Origin: Corynebacterium sp.
GTDB taxonomy: Bacteria > Actinomycetota > Actinomycetes > Mycobacteriales > Mycobacteriaceae
DNA length: 42,452 nt
Assembly: GCA_030528295.1 (NCBI GenBank)
Contig: JAUMZC010000003.1
Coordinates: 11,419 to 53,870, forward strand
Direction of reading: 5' to 3'
Shown here: piece after piece, positions 17,072-26,443 of the stretch
How positions within the stretch are numbered: the first letter of the stretch is position 1
Layout of the letters: each line of letters starts with the position of its first letter
Made by a program: the position numbers and the translations under genes
Notes under the pieces: generated by a model
What the model was told of the DNA's origin: nothing
Databases searched by the model: none
The model's input: only the letters and a program-made list of their open reading frames with translations

Positions 17072-19959
17072 GATTGTTCCTTTCCACTGGTGGTGGAGAG
17101 ATCCCATATGGCGGAGCGTGCTGTCGGCCAATCCGGGTCATTGTTTTCGGTGGTCTCTACGGCGGGGTGCGATTGCAGTGGATGATCGCCGCCGCGGGTA
17201 AATGGAAGAAGTTCCTCGTCGGTTCCGGGGCGGAGGTATCCGCCGAGGTCATTGACTGCAACGGTGAGCATGCCAAGTACGGCGAGGAACACACCGACGT
17301 CGAAAATCATCGAGGTGGTGAAGTGTTCGCCAAAGATATAGCCGTGAATCGGGGCTAGGAAGGAATCATGGAAGTAGCCCAAAATTCCGGCGCCGATGGC
17401 GGTGAGCACACCAAGGCCGGTGAGGTAGTACGGGGTGTTGGTTCGTACTACCTTTTCGTCGCGGCCGCGGGAGAGGTAGAACAGCATATAGGCGCCACCG
17501 GCAACGAGGGCCGCGATAAAGCCGCCGCCGGGGTCGTTGTGGCCGCGCATAAAGATCAAGAAACTCAGGATGCCCAACACTGGAATGAGTTGGCGAATCA
17601 GCACCTTCATAGGAACGGCGTTGAGCTGAGAAGCGCCGAAGGGTTCCGGGTGGGTGCCTTTGGCAAATGGATGGCGGGGAATGCTGCCCACCACGGCGGC
17701 GATCACTACGCCGGCCATGCCGAGGACGGCCAGTTCGCCCATGGTATCCAAGGCACGGAATTCAACCAGGATGGTATTGACAACGTTGGCGCCGCCGGAG
17801 ATTTCGGGGGCTTCCGTCAGGTACCACATGGCGATTTCCGGGCGCTCGTGGCGGCCAAGTAATTCCCACACTCCAGCAAAGGTGGCAATGGCGGTAAGGA
17901 TGGCGATAAGGCCAGCGGAAAGGGCACGTCGGGGTGCGATTTTGTGGAACTCGGTTGGCTGTTGGCGGATCACCATCATCATGATCACCACAACGAGGAT
18001 CTCCACAAGGAATTGCGTGAGTGCCACGTCAGGCGCGCCGAGAACCAAGATCTGCAGTGTCACGCCCACGCCTGCGGTGCCGAGCAGGATTACGCCGTTG
18101 AGTCGTGTGCGTACCCGGGTGAGGCCGAAGACGCTACCTGCGACGATCAGCAGCGGCAGGATATCGATCGGACGGTCGGTGTTTGGCACTCGCGGTGCGG
18201 GGCTGACGCCGTCGATACCTGGGAAGAGTAGCGTGACGTAGGCGAGTAGGAGGATCACAATCAGCGGATAGGTCAGGTGCCGGGCCGGGCTATAGGAATC
18301 TGCCATGCGTCCGACGAATTCACCCCAACGCTTTGCGCCATCGGTGATGCCCTGCAACAGTGAGTTTCCGCTGAACGGCAGGAGTTCGCGGCCGTCGATA
18401 AGCGGCAGCAGTGTACGGCGCGCAACAATCGCTGCAACGCCCACTGCCATCACCGCCAGCGACACCATCAGCGGCACCGTCACGCCGTGCCACAGCCCAA
18501 AATGCACATGCGTATCGACGATCGCGTGCACCGGCGCATCCAACGCGCCTACCGTAAACGCGAGCGGCAACGACAACAAACCGGGAAGTGCGGCGGGCAA
18601 CCAAAGCGTCACCGGTGCCTCTTTGACGTGGGACATGTCGCGCGGGCCGTCCACAAACGCACCGAGCACCAGGCGGGCGGAATAGCTCATGGTAAACAGG
18701 GCGCCAACGCCGGCGGCAATCATGAGCAGAATGACGCCAGTGCTGCCAAACGGCGCGTGCAAAAACGCCTCCAACAAACTTTCCTTGGAGATAAAGCCCA
18801 AGGTAGGAGGAATGGCTGCCATCGACAACGCGCCCACCGTGACGCTGACAAAGGTAAACGGCATCTGCTTATACAGCTTGCCCAGGCGACGGACGTCGCG
18901 TGATCCTGCCTGGTGGTCGATCACGCCAATGAGCATAAACAGGCTCGATTTAAACAACGCATGCGCCAATGTGTGAATCAACGCCGCAGCCAGCGCAAAC
19001 GGCGTGCCGACGCCGATCGTGGCAACAATCCACCCGAGCTGACTGACCGTGGAATACGCGGTGAGTTTCTTGAGATCCGTCTTTTGAATAGCGAAGAACG
19101 AGGCCATCACCGCAGTGGACATGCCCGAAACGATGAGCAAAAGATTCCACACGTAATTGTCATGGAAGACCGCGGAAAATCGCATCAGCAAATAGATACC
19201 GGCCTTGACCACCGCAGCCGCATGCAGGAACGCACTGACCGGTGTGGCGGCGGCCATGGCCTCCGGGAGCCAGAAATGAAAGGGCAATTGGGCCGCTTTG
19301 GTAAACGCTGAAATTGCAATAAGAACTGCGAGGGCTGTGGTGAGCGCGGGCTTTTCATCCCAAAAAGAAGCTTGGAGAATTTGATGAAGGTTCGTGGTTC
19401 CCGCCTGGGTGGCCATAATCGTAATGGCAATAAGCAGCGTCAACCCGCCGGTAAACGTAAGAATTAAGGTACGTGTGGCGCCAGCTTGGCCGCCGGAACC
19501 TGCCCTGGCAATCAGTAAAAACGAAGCGATGGAAACAAGTTCCCAGGAAATAAAGAGGAGGACTACGTCATCAGAAAGCATTAAGAGGAGGACCGACAAC
19601 ATAAAGCCCGTCATAATCACATAAAACGAGCCGTTATTGGCATTATTATGCAAATACGCTGCGGAATATATGAACACCACAGCGCCAATTGATAGTGCTA
19701 ATAGGGCGAAAAACACACCGAGGCCATCGCCGAGAAGCGCAAAATCAACCGAACTTGTGGGGGATAAAAAGCTCGGCGCCCACGGCGTCCGAACTGAAAG
19801 GTGCGCGCCTTGAGCAGCCACTTCCCGAGCAAGCAGTACGGCGGCCACAATAAATATCAGCCCTAAGGGCCAGCCGGCACGCCTGTCCAGCATCTTTACT
19901 GCCACTGGTGAGAGTGCAAATGCCGCCGCTGCAAGCACAAGAACAATAATGAGAGACAC
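17068..19959 (-). CDS. mrpA: Mrp antiporter subunit MrpA with fused MrpB domain
   Basis: The 963-residue protein opens the operon. The N-terminal half is NuoL-like, with WELVSIASFLLIARAG, TKAAQLPFHFWLPEAMAAAT, HTLAHALFKSSLFM and GFISKE. A MrpA-specific C-terminal domain (from about 600) is followed by an MrpB-type domain (from about 790, with RGHNDPGGGFIAALVAGG). The fusion explains the absence of a separate mrpB and matches the Mrp1 operon of C. glutamicum. The complex exchanges cytoplasmic Na+/Li+ for H+ and supports pH and salt tolerance. Start GTG 19959 with AGGTG upstream; TATAAA in the 63-bp gap to the divergent gene may be its -10. Confidence 0.95.
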   Translation of the reverse strand: MSLIIVLVLAAAAFALSPVAVKMLDRRAGWPLGLIFIVAAVLLAREVAAQGAHLSVRTPWAPSFLSPTSSVDFALLGDGLGVFFALLALSIGAVVFIYSAAYLHNNANNGSFYVIMTGFMLSVLLLMLSDDVVLLFISWELVSIASFLLIARAGSGGQAGATRTLILTFTGGLTLLIAITIMATQAGTTNLHQILQASFWDEKPALTTALAVLIAISAFTKAAQLPFHFWLPEAMAAATPVSAFLHAAAVVKAGIYLLMRFSAVFHDNYVWNLLLIVSGMSTAVMASFFAIQKTDLKKLTAYSTVSQLGWIVATIGVGTPFALAAALIHTLAHALFKSSLFMLIGVIDHQAGSRDVRRLGKLYKQMPFTFVSVTVGALSMAAIPPTLGFISKESLLEAFLHAPFGSTGVILLMIAAGVGALFTMSYSARLVLGAFVDGPRDMSHVKEAPVTLWLPAALPGLLSLPLAFTVGALDAPVHAIVDTHVHFGLWHGVTVPLMVSLAVMAVGVAAIVARRTLLPLIDGRELLPFSGNSLLQGITDGAKRWGEFVGRMADSYSPARHLTYPLIVILLLAYVTLLFPGIDGVSPAPRVPNTDRPIDILPLLIVAGSVFGLTRVRTRLNGVILLGTAGVGVTLQILVLGAPDVALTQFLVEILVVVIMMMVIRQQPTEFHKIAPRRALSAGLIAILTAIATFAGVWELLGRHERPEIAMWYLTEAPEISGGANVVNTILVEFRALDTMGELAVLGMAGVVIAAVVGSIPRHPFAKGTHPEPFGASQLNAVPMKVLIRQLIPVLGILSFLIFMRGHNDPGGGFIAALVAGGAYMLFYLSRGRDEKVVRTNTPYYLTGLGVLTAIGAGILGYFHDSFLAPIHGYIFGEHFTTSMIFDVGVFLAVLGMLTVAVNDLGGYLRPGTDEELLPFTRGGDHPLQSHPAVETTENNDPDWPTARSAIWDLSTTSGKEQS

Positions 19960-20052
19960 GGAGACATCACACCTGAGTTCAATGGGAACAAAAAGATGTT
20001 TATAGGTTACCAGCCTTAATCGGTGAGCCTCCCCCGAACCTCACAGGTGGAC

Positions 20053-20058
20053 TATACT
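20053..20058 (+). promoter_or_regulatory. -10 element of a probable leaderless promoter for the heptad-repeat membrane protein
   Basis: TATACT ends 9 bp before ATG 20068, leaving no room for a ribosome site. A longer frame from 20023 would contain this element. The -35 is not clear. Confidence 0.5.
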
Positions 20059-20067
20059 TTTGTAGTC

Positions 20068-21504
20068 ATGCGCAGAGGTATACGACCACTTATACTTATA
20101 TTAGTCTTACTCATTCCTATAGTGATCGGAATGGCTTGGACTGCCACAAGTCCAAGCCCAGCTGATAACGCGCAAAAAGAAGAATCACAAGATACTGTAA
20201 CCACTGCAGCCCAGGGGGGCCAAGACTTGGTGGAAACTCGTCGGGCTGCAGGCGAAGCCACAACCCAGGCCGGATTCTTAGTCACCGGCACTACGGAGCT
20301 GGCAAATGGTTCAGACATGCTGAATAAAGCCACCACCCAACTCTCAGACGGAGCTAAGCAGGCCGCAGACGGATCTCAGCAGCTCGCCGACGGGATGGTG
20401 CAGCTCCAAGCCGCCACCGGTGAACTTGGTTCCGGCGCAACGCAAATCGCCGATGGTGTCCAAGAAGCCGTGGAACAAATTCAGGGCATCGCCGCTATGC
20501 AAGGACAAATCGGTGCCTTCATTGATGAAGCCGATAAAGAACTTGCCAAATACCCCGGACAAGACGCCAAAGACATGCGAGCTAAACTTGGAGAACTGCG
20601 CAACCAGGTGAACAGCTTCAAATTTGATGGTGAAACGGCGGACAAACTCAACCAACTCCGCGATGGTTCGCGCCAACTTGCAGATCAAATTGGAAAACCT
20701 GGTGGGCAATTCCACGACGGCGTCTTTGCCGCAACGGACGCTTCCAAGAAACTCGCCTCTGGTCTGAAAGAACTCGGAGACGGAACCAGCGAGCTTAACA
20801 ATGCGACTGGTGAATTGAAGCAGGGCGCGGAACGCGTCAAGGGCATGGCCGACCAAAACAAAACCAAGGTGCAAGCGGTTCAGCAAACGTTACCTGCGAA
20901 TGTTGCCCAAACAAGTACCACGGTTGATCAAGGTGATGGCCAAACCCAAAGTTTGAGCAATGTCGCGTTGGTGATCGGCATTTTGGTGATGATGGCCGCC
21001 TCAGCGTTATGGCTGGTGGCAAAGCCATTTAGCGGAATCTGGACCCCCATTCTTGCCGTGGCAAGCATCGCGATTGTTGGCATCACGTTGCTGTTTGCAT
21101 TCGGCGACACTGGTGAAATGGCCCCCGGTCAAAGCATCGTATTGATTCTCACCGCGAGCGCCGGTGCGTTCCTCGGCCGCGCGATGATCGCGCTTTTTGG
21201 CCTCAAGGTCGGTCGAGGAATTTTGCTGGCATCCATGCTTATCCAAACTGTTGTGGTTGCCTTGTTGTTCGGGTCTAAAAATCTTGTGCTTTCGGTGTTC
21301 CCGCTGTACTACGTATTGCGAGGGCTTGTGGCCAACCCTGGTGTTGAGCTCATTATGTCCTGCTTTATTCTCGCGATGTTCTCGCTCGGCGGAATGACGG
21401 CGGTCAGGTGGATGGGCCGCGGCCAAGAGCAAGAGCTGGAACCTGCCGATGAGGCAGAACTTGACGACGAGCCTGTTCCGGTTGCTTCTGTTGCGGCGGG
21501 TTAG
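20068..21504 (+). CDS. Membrane protein with Leu/Gly heptad repeats, YhgE/Pip-like
   Basis: The 478-residue protein starts with one membrane helix (about 5-25), followed by a long extracytoplasmic region (about 30-300) with many xxxLxxG-type heptads such as LSDGAKQAADGSQQLADG. Five to six hydrophobic helices follow (about 305-455), then an acidic tail. This architecture occurs in YhgE/Pip-like and DUF3533-type membrane proteins. The role is not established; surface-exposed coiled coils, export and phage-receptor functions are known for relatives. ATG 20068 is preferred because of the TATACT element just before it. Confidence 0.8.
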   Translation: MRRGIRPLILILVLLIPIVIGMAWTATSPSPADNAQKEESQDTVTTAAQGGQDLVETRRAAGEATTQAGFLVTGTTELANGSDMLNKATTQLSDGAKQAADGSQQLADGMVQLQAATGELGSGATQIADGVQEAVEQIQGIAAMQGQIGAFIDEADKELAKYPGQDAKDMRAKLGELRNQVNSFKFDGETADKLNQLRDGSRQLADQIGKPGGQFHDGVFAATDASKKLASGLKELGDGTSELNNATGELKQGAERVKGMADQNKTKVQAVQQTLPANVAQTSTTVDQGDGQTQSLSNVALVIGILVMMAASALWLVAKPFSGIWTPILAVASIAIVGITLLFAFGDTGEMAPGQSIVLILTASAGAFLGRAMIALFGLKVGRGILLASMLIQTVVVALLFGSKNLVLSVFPLYYVLRGLVANPGVELIMSCFILAMFSLGGMTAVRWMGRGQEQELEPADEAELDDEPVPVASVAAG

Positions 21505-22361
21505 TGCTGGATTTGCTTCTCGACGCCGCGCCCGGTGCACTGTTGTACGTGCTCGCTGTGTCAGAAAAGTGCGGTGGGTCACACTCGGGAGGATGTGTTG
21601 TGCCCAGAAATTAGATCGTGGGCAAGCATTCACCAGGGATCTGTCACAAATTCCATAAAAAACGAGAATTTTATGGAATCTGCGACGAAAAACGGCCTTT
21701 TTTGTCGCAAATTCCATAAATTTTGCCGAAAAAATGGAATCTGTGACAGATCGCAGGTCAGTGGTTGTGCGCAACATACTTTCCTGTCACAAATTCCATC
21801 AGAACCGCAGATTTTATGGAATCTGTGACAACCCGCAGGCCAGCAAGGATTTATTATGACGTAGGTCACTTGGATTCTTCTTTCCGGCGAGCGAAAACGG
21901 CGCTGGGACTGGCCGGGGCGTCGAGAAGCTTTGCAACGCCGCGCTTAGTGCAACGTTCTACGTGCTCACTGCGCAAGAAAAGTGTGGTAGGTCACAGCGG
22001 GGCGATAAGTTGTGCCCACTTGTCACATTTTCCATAAAATCTGGTGGAAAAATGGAATTTGTGACAAGAAATTAGATCGTGGGCAAGCATTCACCAGGGA
22101 TCTGTCACAAATTCCATAAAAAACGAGAATTTTATGGAATCTGCGACGAAAAACGGCCTTTTTTGTCGCAAATTCCATAAATTTTGCCGAAAAAATGGAA
22201 TCTGTGACAGATCGCAGGTCAGTGGTTGTGCGCAACATACTTTCCTGTCACAAATTCCATAAAATCCGCCGCTCTGATGGAATCTGCGACAGATCCTGGC
22301 GAATCTTCCTGGCGCCGCGCGCGGGCGCTACCAAAAGCCACGTGATCCATGCCGGATAAAC
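21505..22361. repeat. Repeat region: 194-bp direct repeat carrying 46-bp palindromes
   Basis: No gene. An exact 194-bp sequence occurs at 21606-21799 and 22067-22260 (offset 461). Seven 46-bp imperfect palindromes with ends TGTCRC and GYGACA lie at 21642-21687, 21703-21748, 21785-21830, 22021-22066, 22103-22148, 22164-22209 and 22246-22291. Inner arms are AAATTCCAT and ATGGAAT. Spacers are 15-16 and 36 bp in a repeating order. A diverged repeat 5' of each direct-repeat copy (21519-21605, 21930-22020) shows the duplicated unit was larger. GCTTCTCGACGCCGCG at 21515 is mirrored by CGTCGAGAAGC at 21919. Confidence 0.95.
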
Positions 22362-22396
22362 CAAAAAACAACCCGCACCATCATGGTACGGGTTGT
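22362..22396 (-). terminator. Terminator of tRNA-Pro
   Basis: On the minus strand: AACCCGTACC, 5-nt loop, GGTGCGGGTT, then GTTTTTTGG. It lies just downstream of the tRNA 3' end. Confidence 0.85.
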
Positions 22397-22402
22397 GATC
22401 AG

Positions 22403-22476
<74 letters not shown>

Positions 22477-22542
22477 GGGGCAAGGAGTGCTTGCCACTCG
22501 TTTCACTATAGTTGCCTTGCTGTTTCCGAACAAAACTCCTGT

Positions 22543-23475
22543 TTACAGGCGTTCCGTAACGCGAATGAGTGTCGCGGATGGTGGGCAGAACAGCCTGAAT
22601 GGAACGTATTTGGAGTTGCCCAGACCGTTGCTTACGTGCATCCACATGTCGTCGAATTTGTGGAGTCCTTTGGCGCGGCGGCGGTCGATTCCGCAATTGG
22701 TCACAATGGTGTGTTGACCGGGCAGGCAGATTTGGCCGCCGTGGGTGTGGCCATGGAGGGTGAGTTGGTAGCCGTCGGCGGCGAAGCGCTCCAGGATGTG
22801 TGGTTCGGGGGAGTGGGAGAGGCCAATGGCAAGGTCGGCGTCAGGGTTTGGGGGGCCTGCGATGGAGTCATAGTTATCGAGGTTGTGGTGTGGATCGTCC
22901 ACGCCGGCGATGGCGAGCCGAACCCCGGATGTTTTAAATTCCACGCGTTTGTGTGTTGCATCGTGCCACCCGTGTTCAATGAAGGCGGCCCGCATGCCTT
23001 TCCAGGGGAGGACTTCTTCGCTTACTTTCCGTTTCTTTCCAACCAAGTATCCAAATGGGTTTACGGGCTTTGGGCCGAAGTAGTCATTGGATCCAAAGAC
23101 GAAAATGCCTGGGTAACGCAGTAGGGGGTTGAGCGCGCGCAGCACAGCGGGGACGGCCGCGGCGTCGCCAAGATTGTCGCCGGTGTTGACCACAAGGTGG
23201 GGGCGTAGGGCGGCGAGTGAAGAAACCCAAGCAATCTTGTGTTCTTGATTGGGCAGCATGTGCAGGTCGGAGATGTGGAGGATGCGGAACTCACGTTTGC
23301 CTCCCTGACTGCTCATGCCCAACGAACTAGCGTCAAGCACCCCGGGTGGCAGGATTGGGACTTCCACCTGGTGGAGCTTGAAGTTATTGATTTCACTGTT
23401 TGCCCAGGCTGCGGTGACGCCGCCGAGGGTAGTGAGGCCGCCAAGAAGGGTAAGAATTTTCGCTGGTGTTCGCAC
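22543..23475 (-). CDS. Membrane-anchored metallophosphoesterase, YkuE-like
   Basis: The 310-residue protein has an N-terminal membrane anchor or signal (about 5-27) and a calcineurin-like phosphoesterase domain. Metal-binding motifs in order are SDLH (D-x-H), TGDN, GSND (in place of the usual GNHD/E), GLSHSP and GHTHGGQ. Relatives are dinuclear metal phosphoesterases of uncertain substrate on the outer face of the membrane. GTG 23475 has no clear ribosome site; TACGCT 8 bp upstream may be the -10 of a leaderless transcript divergent from the YqeY-like gene. It corresponds by position to Rv3683. Confidence 0.88.
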   Translation of the reverse strand: MRTPAKILTLLGGLTTLGGVTAAWANSEINNFKLHQVEVPILPPGVLDASSLGMSSQGGKREFRILHISDLHMLPNQEHKIAWVSSLAALRPHLVVNTGDNLGDAAAVPAVLRALNPLLRYPGIFVFGSNDYFGPKPVNPFGYLVGKKRKVSEEVLPWKGMRAAFIEHGWHDATHKRVEFKTSGVRLAIAGVDDPHHNLDNYDSIAGPPNPDADLAIGLSHSPEPHILERFAADGYQLTLHGHTHGGQICLPGQHTIVTNCGIDRRRAKGLHKFDDMWMHVSNGLGNSKYVPFRLFCPPSATLIRVTERL

Positions 23476-23507
23476 AGCTTACGAGCGTACATGTATCGTC
23501 GCGAAGT

Positions 23508-23960
23508 ATGAGTGAGTTACAGCAACAGATTCGAAAAGACTTGACGGCGGCGATGAAAGCCCGGGAAAAAGAGAAGGTCAGCGTGCTGCGGATGTTGCAG
23601 TCCGCGATTACTTATGAGGAGCGCGAGGGTGCGCTGCATGAGCTCAGCGACGCCGACGTGCAAAAGGTTATCGCGCGCGAGATCAAAAAGCGGCGTGAGT
23701 CCGCAACAATCTACGCTGAGGCAGGGCGCGCGGAGTTAGCTGCTGCGGAGACTGCCGAGGCTGATGTGCTTGCGCAGTATTTACCGCAACAGCTTGACGA
23801 CGTCGCGCTCGCAACGTTGGTCGACCAGGTTGTAGCTGAGGTGGGCGCCACCGGTATGCAAGATATGGGCAAAGTGATGAAAGCCGCCGCGACGGCGGCG
23901 GCTGGTCAAGTGGATGGGAAGCGTCTTTCGGAGGCGGTGAAGGCTCGCCTACAGGCGTGA
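23508..23960 (+). CDS. GatB/YqeY domain protein
   Basis: The 150-residue cytosolic protein matches stand-alone YqeY: N-terminal helix MSELQQQIRKDLTAAMKA, then EKVSVLRMLQSAI, the IKKRRESATIYAEAGR helix, and a C-terminal three-helix tail domain (VGATGMQDMGKVMKA) like that of GatB, where it contacts tRNA. The role of free YqeY is not settled. ATG 23508 is chosen; TATCGT lies 8 bp upstream with no Shine-Dalgarno, so leaderless. Its stop overlaps the convergent PBP gene by 12 bp. Confidence 0.9.
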   Translation: MSELQQQIRKDLTAAMKAREKEKVSVLRMLQSAITYEEREGALHELSDADVQKVIAREIKKRRESATIYAEAGRAELAAAETAEADVLAQYLPQQLDDVALATLVDQVVAEVGATGMQDMGKVMKAAATAAAGQVDGKRLSEAVKARLQA

Positions 23961-26306
23961 TGCCTCGTCGATGAGGTTTTGAATCACGCCGGTGATTTCA
24001 TTTACTGCGTCTTCAATTTCCTGCTGATTCGGTGGCTGTGGAGGTCCTGTTCCGTCAGAGACCTGCATAGTCACCTTTTTCTCGCCCTGCAGCATGGCGC
24101 CATCCGGGATTACCGCCACAACGCGGCCGCCCGGGATGCCATTACCAGGAACTTTGGTGGTGGTAACGGTATACCCGTCTTGCTCTAAGCGTTTTCGTGC
24201 TGCCGATTCGGTCAGCCCTGTGACAGACGGCAGTGCAGCTGCCGCCAAACCTTGGGTGTAGCGTTCGTCGATAGGCGCAAGGTTGCCGTTGTAGGCCGCC
24301 GGAGTAGCGGAAGCCACGGAAAGCCATGTGCGCGCCGTTTCCATGCCACCATACAAATCCCCGTGCGGGCATTGGCGCAGTGGCGCTGTGCACAACGGGG
24401 TGATCTCCGTGCCGTCGTTGTATGCGTAGGCCGCCGCAGCAAACGCCGAGTTATAACCCAAAAACGCGCTGGACTGGTGAGATTCCGTTGTGCCCGTCTT
24501 CGCCGCAGTGGGCACGCCCCAACCAAAGGCGCTGGCAGCGGGCGCGGCGGTGCCGGTCTTTGTATCGTCACTCAATGCGATTGACAGTGCGTGGGCAATC
24601 TCCGGCGATACTGCCTCCTCGCATTCTGGGCGTTCAATTTCTACCTCATTGCCGGAACGATCGATCACGCGGGCGACAGGGTTTGGTTCACACCAGCGGC
24701 CATTCGACGCGAGCGTTGCCGCAACATTCGAAAGCTCAAGCGGATTCACAGCGGTTGGGCCGAGGGTGTAGGAGCCGAGATTGTTATCGCGCATATAGTC
24801 CGCGATCGAATTCTCGCCATCAAAGCTTCCTTGTTCTTCATACGAGCGCAAACCCAGCTTGACGGACATATCCACAACATCCTTCACACCAACCTCTTCA
24901 ATCAGTTTCACAAAGGTGGTGTTTGGCGACTGTGCCAGTGCCTCTTTAAGTGACATCGTCGGCTTGTAGGAGCCAGCATTTTCAACACAATACGTTCCCG
25001 GAGGGCAGTTCTTTGCGCCACCCGACCCGAGTCCGCGTGCCTCATAGCGCGGCGGAACCGCCAATGGAGACTCCACACCCAAACCCTTTTCCAGGGCTAC
25101 CGCAGCGGTGAAAATCTTGAAAATCGAGCCTGCGCCATTGCCTACCCGCGTGGAGGTTTGGGGCAGCACAGTTTCGCCCGCTTCAAGGTCGAGCCCATAG
25201 TTGCGCGACGATGTCATGGCGAGGATATTGCGGCTATCCGTGCCCGGTTCCACAACGTTCATTACATTAGCGACGCCCAGCGCCATAGGGTCTGCTTGAT
25301 TGACAACTGCTTGGCGGGCGGCATCCTGCACATCAGGATCTAAGGTGGTGTACACGAGATACCCGCCTTTGTGGAGCTCCTCGGATGAAATACCTTTTTC
25401 TGCGAGGTAACGAATCACATAGTCACAAAAGAATCCTCGATCGCCCGCGGCAATACAGCCATTGGGCAATGATTGTGGCTGTTCAAGCACACCAAGCGGT
25501 TCCTCTTTGAAGCGATCCGCCTCTTCCTGGCTCAAGTTGTTTGTGCGGACCATGGAATCCAGCACAGTATTGCGGCGCTGAGTAACCCCATCCTCGTTGG
25601 TATACGGGTTGAGGAACGACGACGATTGCACGATGCCTGCCAGCATTGCGGCCTGAGGAACATTAAGCTCTGAAGCCGAAATGCCAAAGTAGGTGCGGGC
25701 AGCCGCTTCAATGCCAAAGGATCCATTACCAAACGGGACGATATTGAGATAGCGGGTCAGAATTTCATCCTTGCTCAGGACTTTTTCCAGATCCGAAGCC
25801 ATTTTCATTTCGCGGAGCTTACGGATGTAGCTGGTCTCGGTGGCGGCCCGCTGCTCTTCCTCAGTATCCGCATCGACGAGCAGCAGATAGTTCTTCACGT
25901 ATTGCTGGTCTAACGTTGATGCACCTTGCTCCACAGCTCCGGAGGTGAAGTTTGTGATCATTGCGCGCATGGTGCCTTGCCAGTCAACGCCATCATGTTC
26001 GTAGAAGCGATGGTCTTCGATGCTCACGATCGCCTGCTTCATTGGTTCTGCGATTTGTTCACTGGGAACTTCAAAACGCCGCTGACTGTACAGCCACGCC
26101 ATTGGTTGCTCGTGCGCATCTAAAATCGTGGTTACCGTAGGAGTAGTGCCGTGTGTGAGATCGGCAAGATTCGACTCCATGACTTCTTGGGTTCTAGTAA
26201 GAGCGATGTTTGAGACCCCTATCAGCGGGGCCATTGTTAGGGCTCCTATAAAACTCATTGCGATAATGACAACAAGTATCCGGGCTGCAGATTGAAGCTT
26301 GGTCAC
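23949..26306 (-). CDS. pbp1b: Class A penicillin-binding protein (transglycosylase/transpeptidase) with PASTA domain
   Basis: The 785-residue bifunctional murein synthase has an N-terminal membrane helix (about 8-30). The GT51 domain shows catalytic Glu97 in EDHRFYEHDGVD and GASTLDQQ (128-135). The transpeptidase domain shows SIFK (Ser394-Lys397), SPN (460-462) and KTG (603-605). A PASTA domain (about 690-752) and a Pro-rich then acidic tail follow. The order PBP-WhiB matches pbp1b-whcA of C. glutamicum and ponA2-whiB4 of M. tuberculosis. GTG 26306 has AGGG upstream. Its 3' end overlaps the YqeY-like gene by 12 bp. Confidence 0.95.
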   Translation of the reverse strand: MTKLQSAARILVVIIAMSFIGALTMAPLIGVSNIALTRTQEVMESNLADLTHGTTPTVTTILDAHEQPMAWLYSQRRFEVPSEQIAEPMKQAIVSIEDHRFYEHDGVDWQGTMRAMITNFTSGAVEQGASTLDQQYVKNYLLLVDADTEEEQRAATETSYIRKLREMKMASDLEKVLSKDEILTRYLNIVPFGNGSFGIEAAARTYFGISASELNVPQAAMLAGIVQSSSFLNPYTNEDGVTQRRNTVLDSMVRTNNLSQEEADRFKEEPLGVLEQPQSLPNGCIAAGDRGFFCDYVIRYLAEKGISSEELHKGGYLVYTTLDPDVQDAARQAVVNQADPMALGVANVMNVVEPGTDSRNILAMTSSRNYGLDLEAGETVLPQTSTRVGNGAGSIFKIFTAAVALEKGLGVESPLAVPPRYEARGLGSGGAKNCPPGTYCVENAGSYKPTMSLKEALAQSPNTTFVKLIEEVGVKDVVDMSVKLGLRSYEEQGSFDGENSIADYMRDNNLGSYTLGPTAVNPLELSNVAATLASNGRWCEPNPVARVIDRSGNEVEIERPECEEAVSPEIAHALSIALSDDTKTGTAAPAASAFGWGVPTAAKTGTTESHQSSAFLGYNSAFAAAAYAYNDGTEITPLCTAPLRQCPHGDLYGGMETARTWLSVASATPAAYNGNLAPIDERYTQGLAAAALPSVTGLTESAARKRLEQDGYTVTTTKVPGNGIPGGRVVAVIPDGAMLQGEKKVTMQVSDGTGPPQPPNQQEIEDAVNEITGVIQNLIDEASRL

Positions 26307-26390
26307 GTCTTTACCCTACGTTGAGTGCATTGGTCCGGGGAAGTAATAAACTCCCCCCACATTGTGATTAGTTCGACAAATTCCAGGTCC

Positions 26391-26413
26391 TGTGAATAAA
26401 CTTACAGCATAAT
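26391..26413 (+). promoter_or_regulatory. whcA promoter with GlxR-like site
   Basis: CATAAT (26408-26413) is a plausible -10. Directly upstream, TGTGA-N6-TTACA (26391-26406) matches the GlxR consensus TGTGA-N6-TCACA with one mismatch and covers where a -35 would lie. Motif-based. Confidence 0.45.
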
Positions 26414-26443
26414 AGAAGTTTTGGCAGGTAGGAGGCTCACCTT

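Noticed and set aside
17368..17862. Plus-strand frames opposite the mrp genes
   Set aside because: They mirror GC-rich membrane-protein codons; mrpA-G are intact on the minus strand with coupled starts.
21535..21828. Open frames in the 21.5-22.3 kb repeat region, some with identical ends
   Set aside because: They arise from the duplicated repeat DNA and have no ribosome site or protein family resemblance.
21642..22291. CRISPR array
   Set aside because: Units are long near-perfect palindromes, the few spacers repeat themselves, and no cas genes are present.
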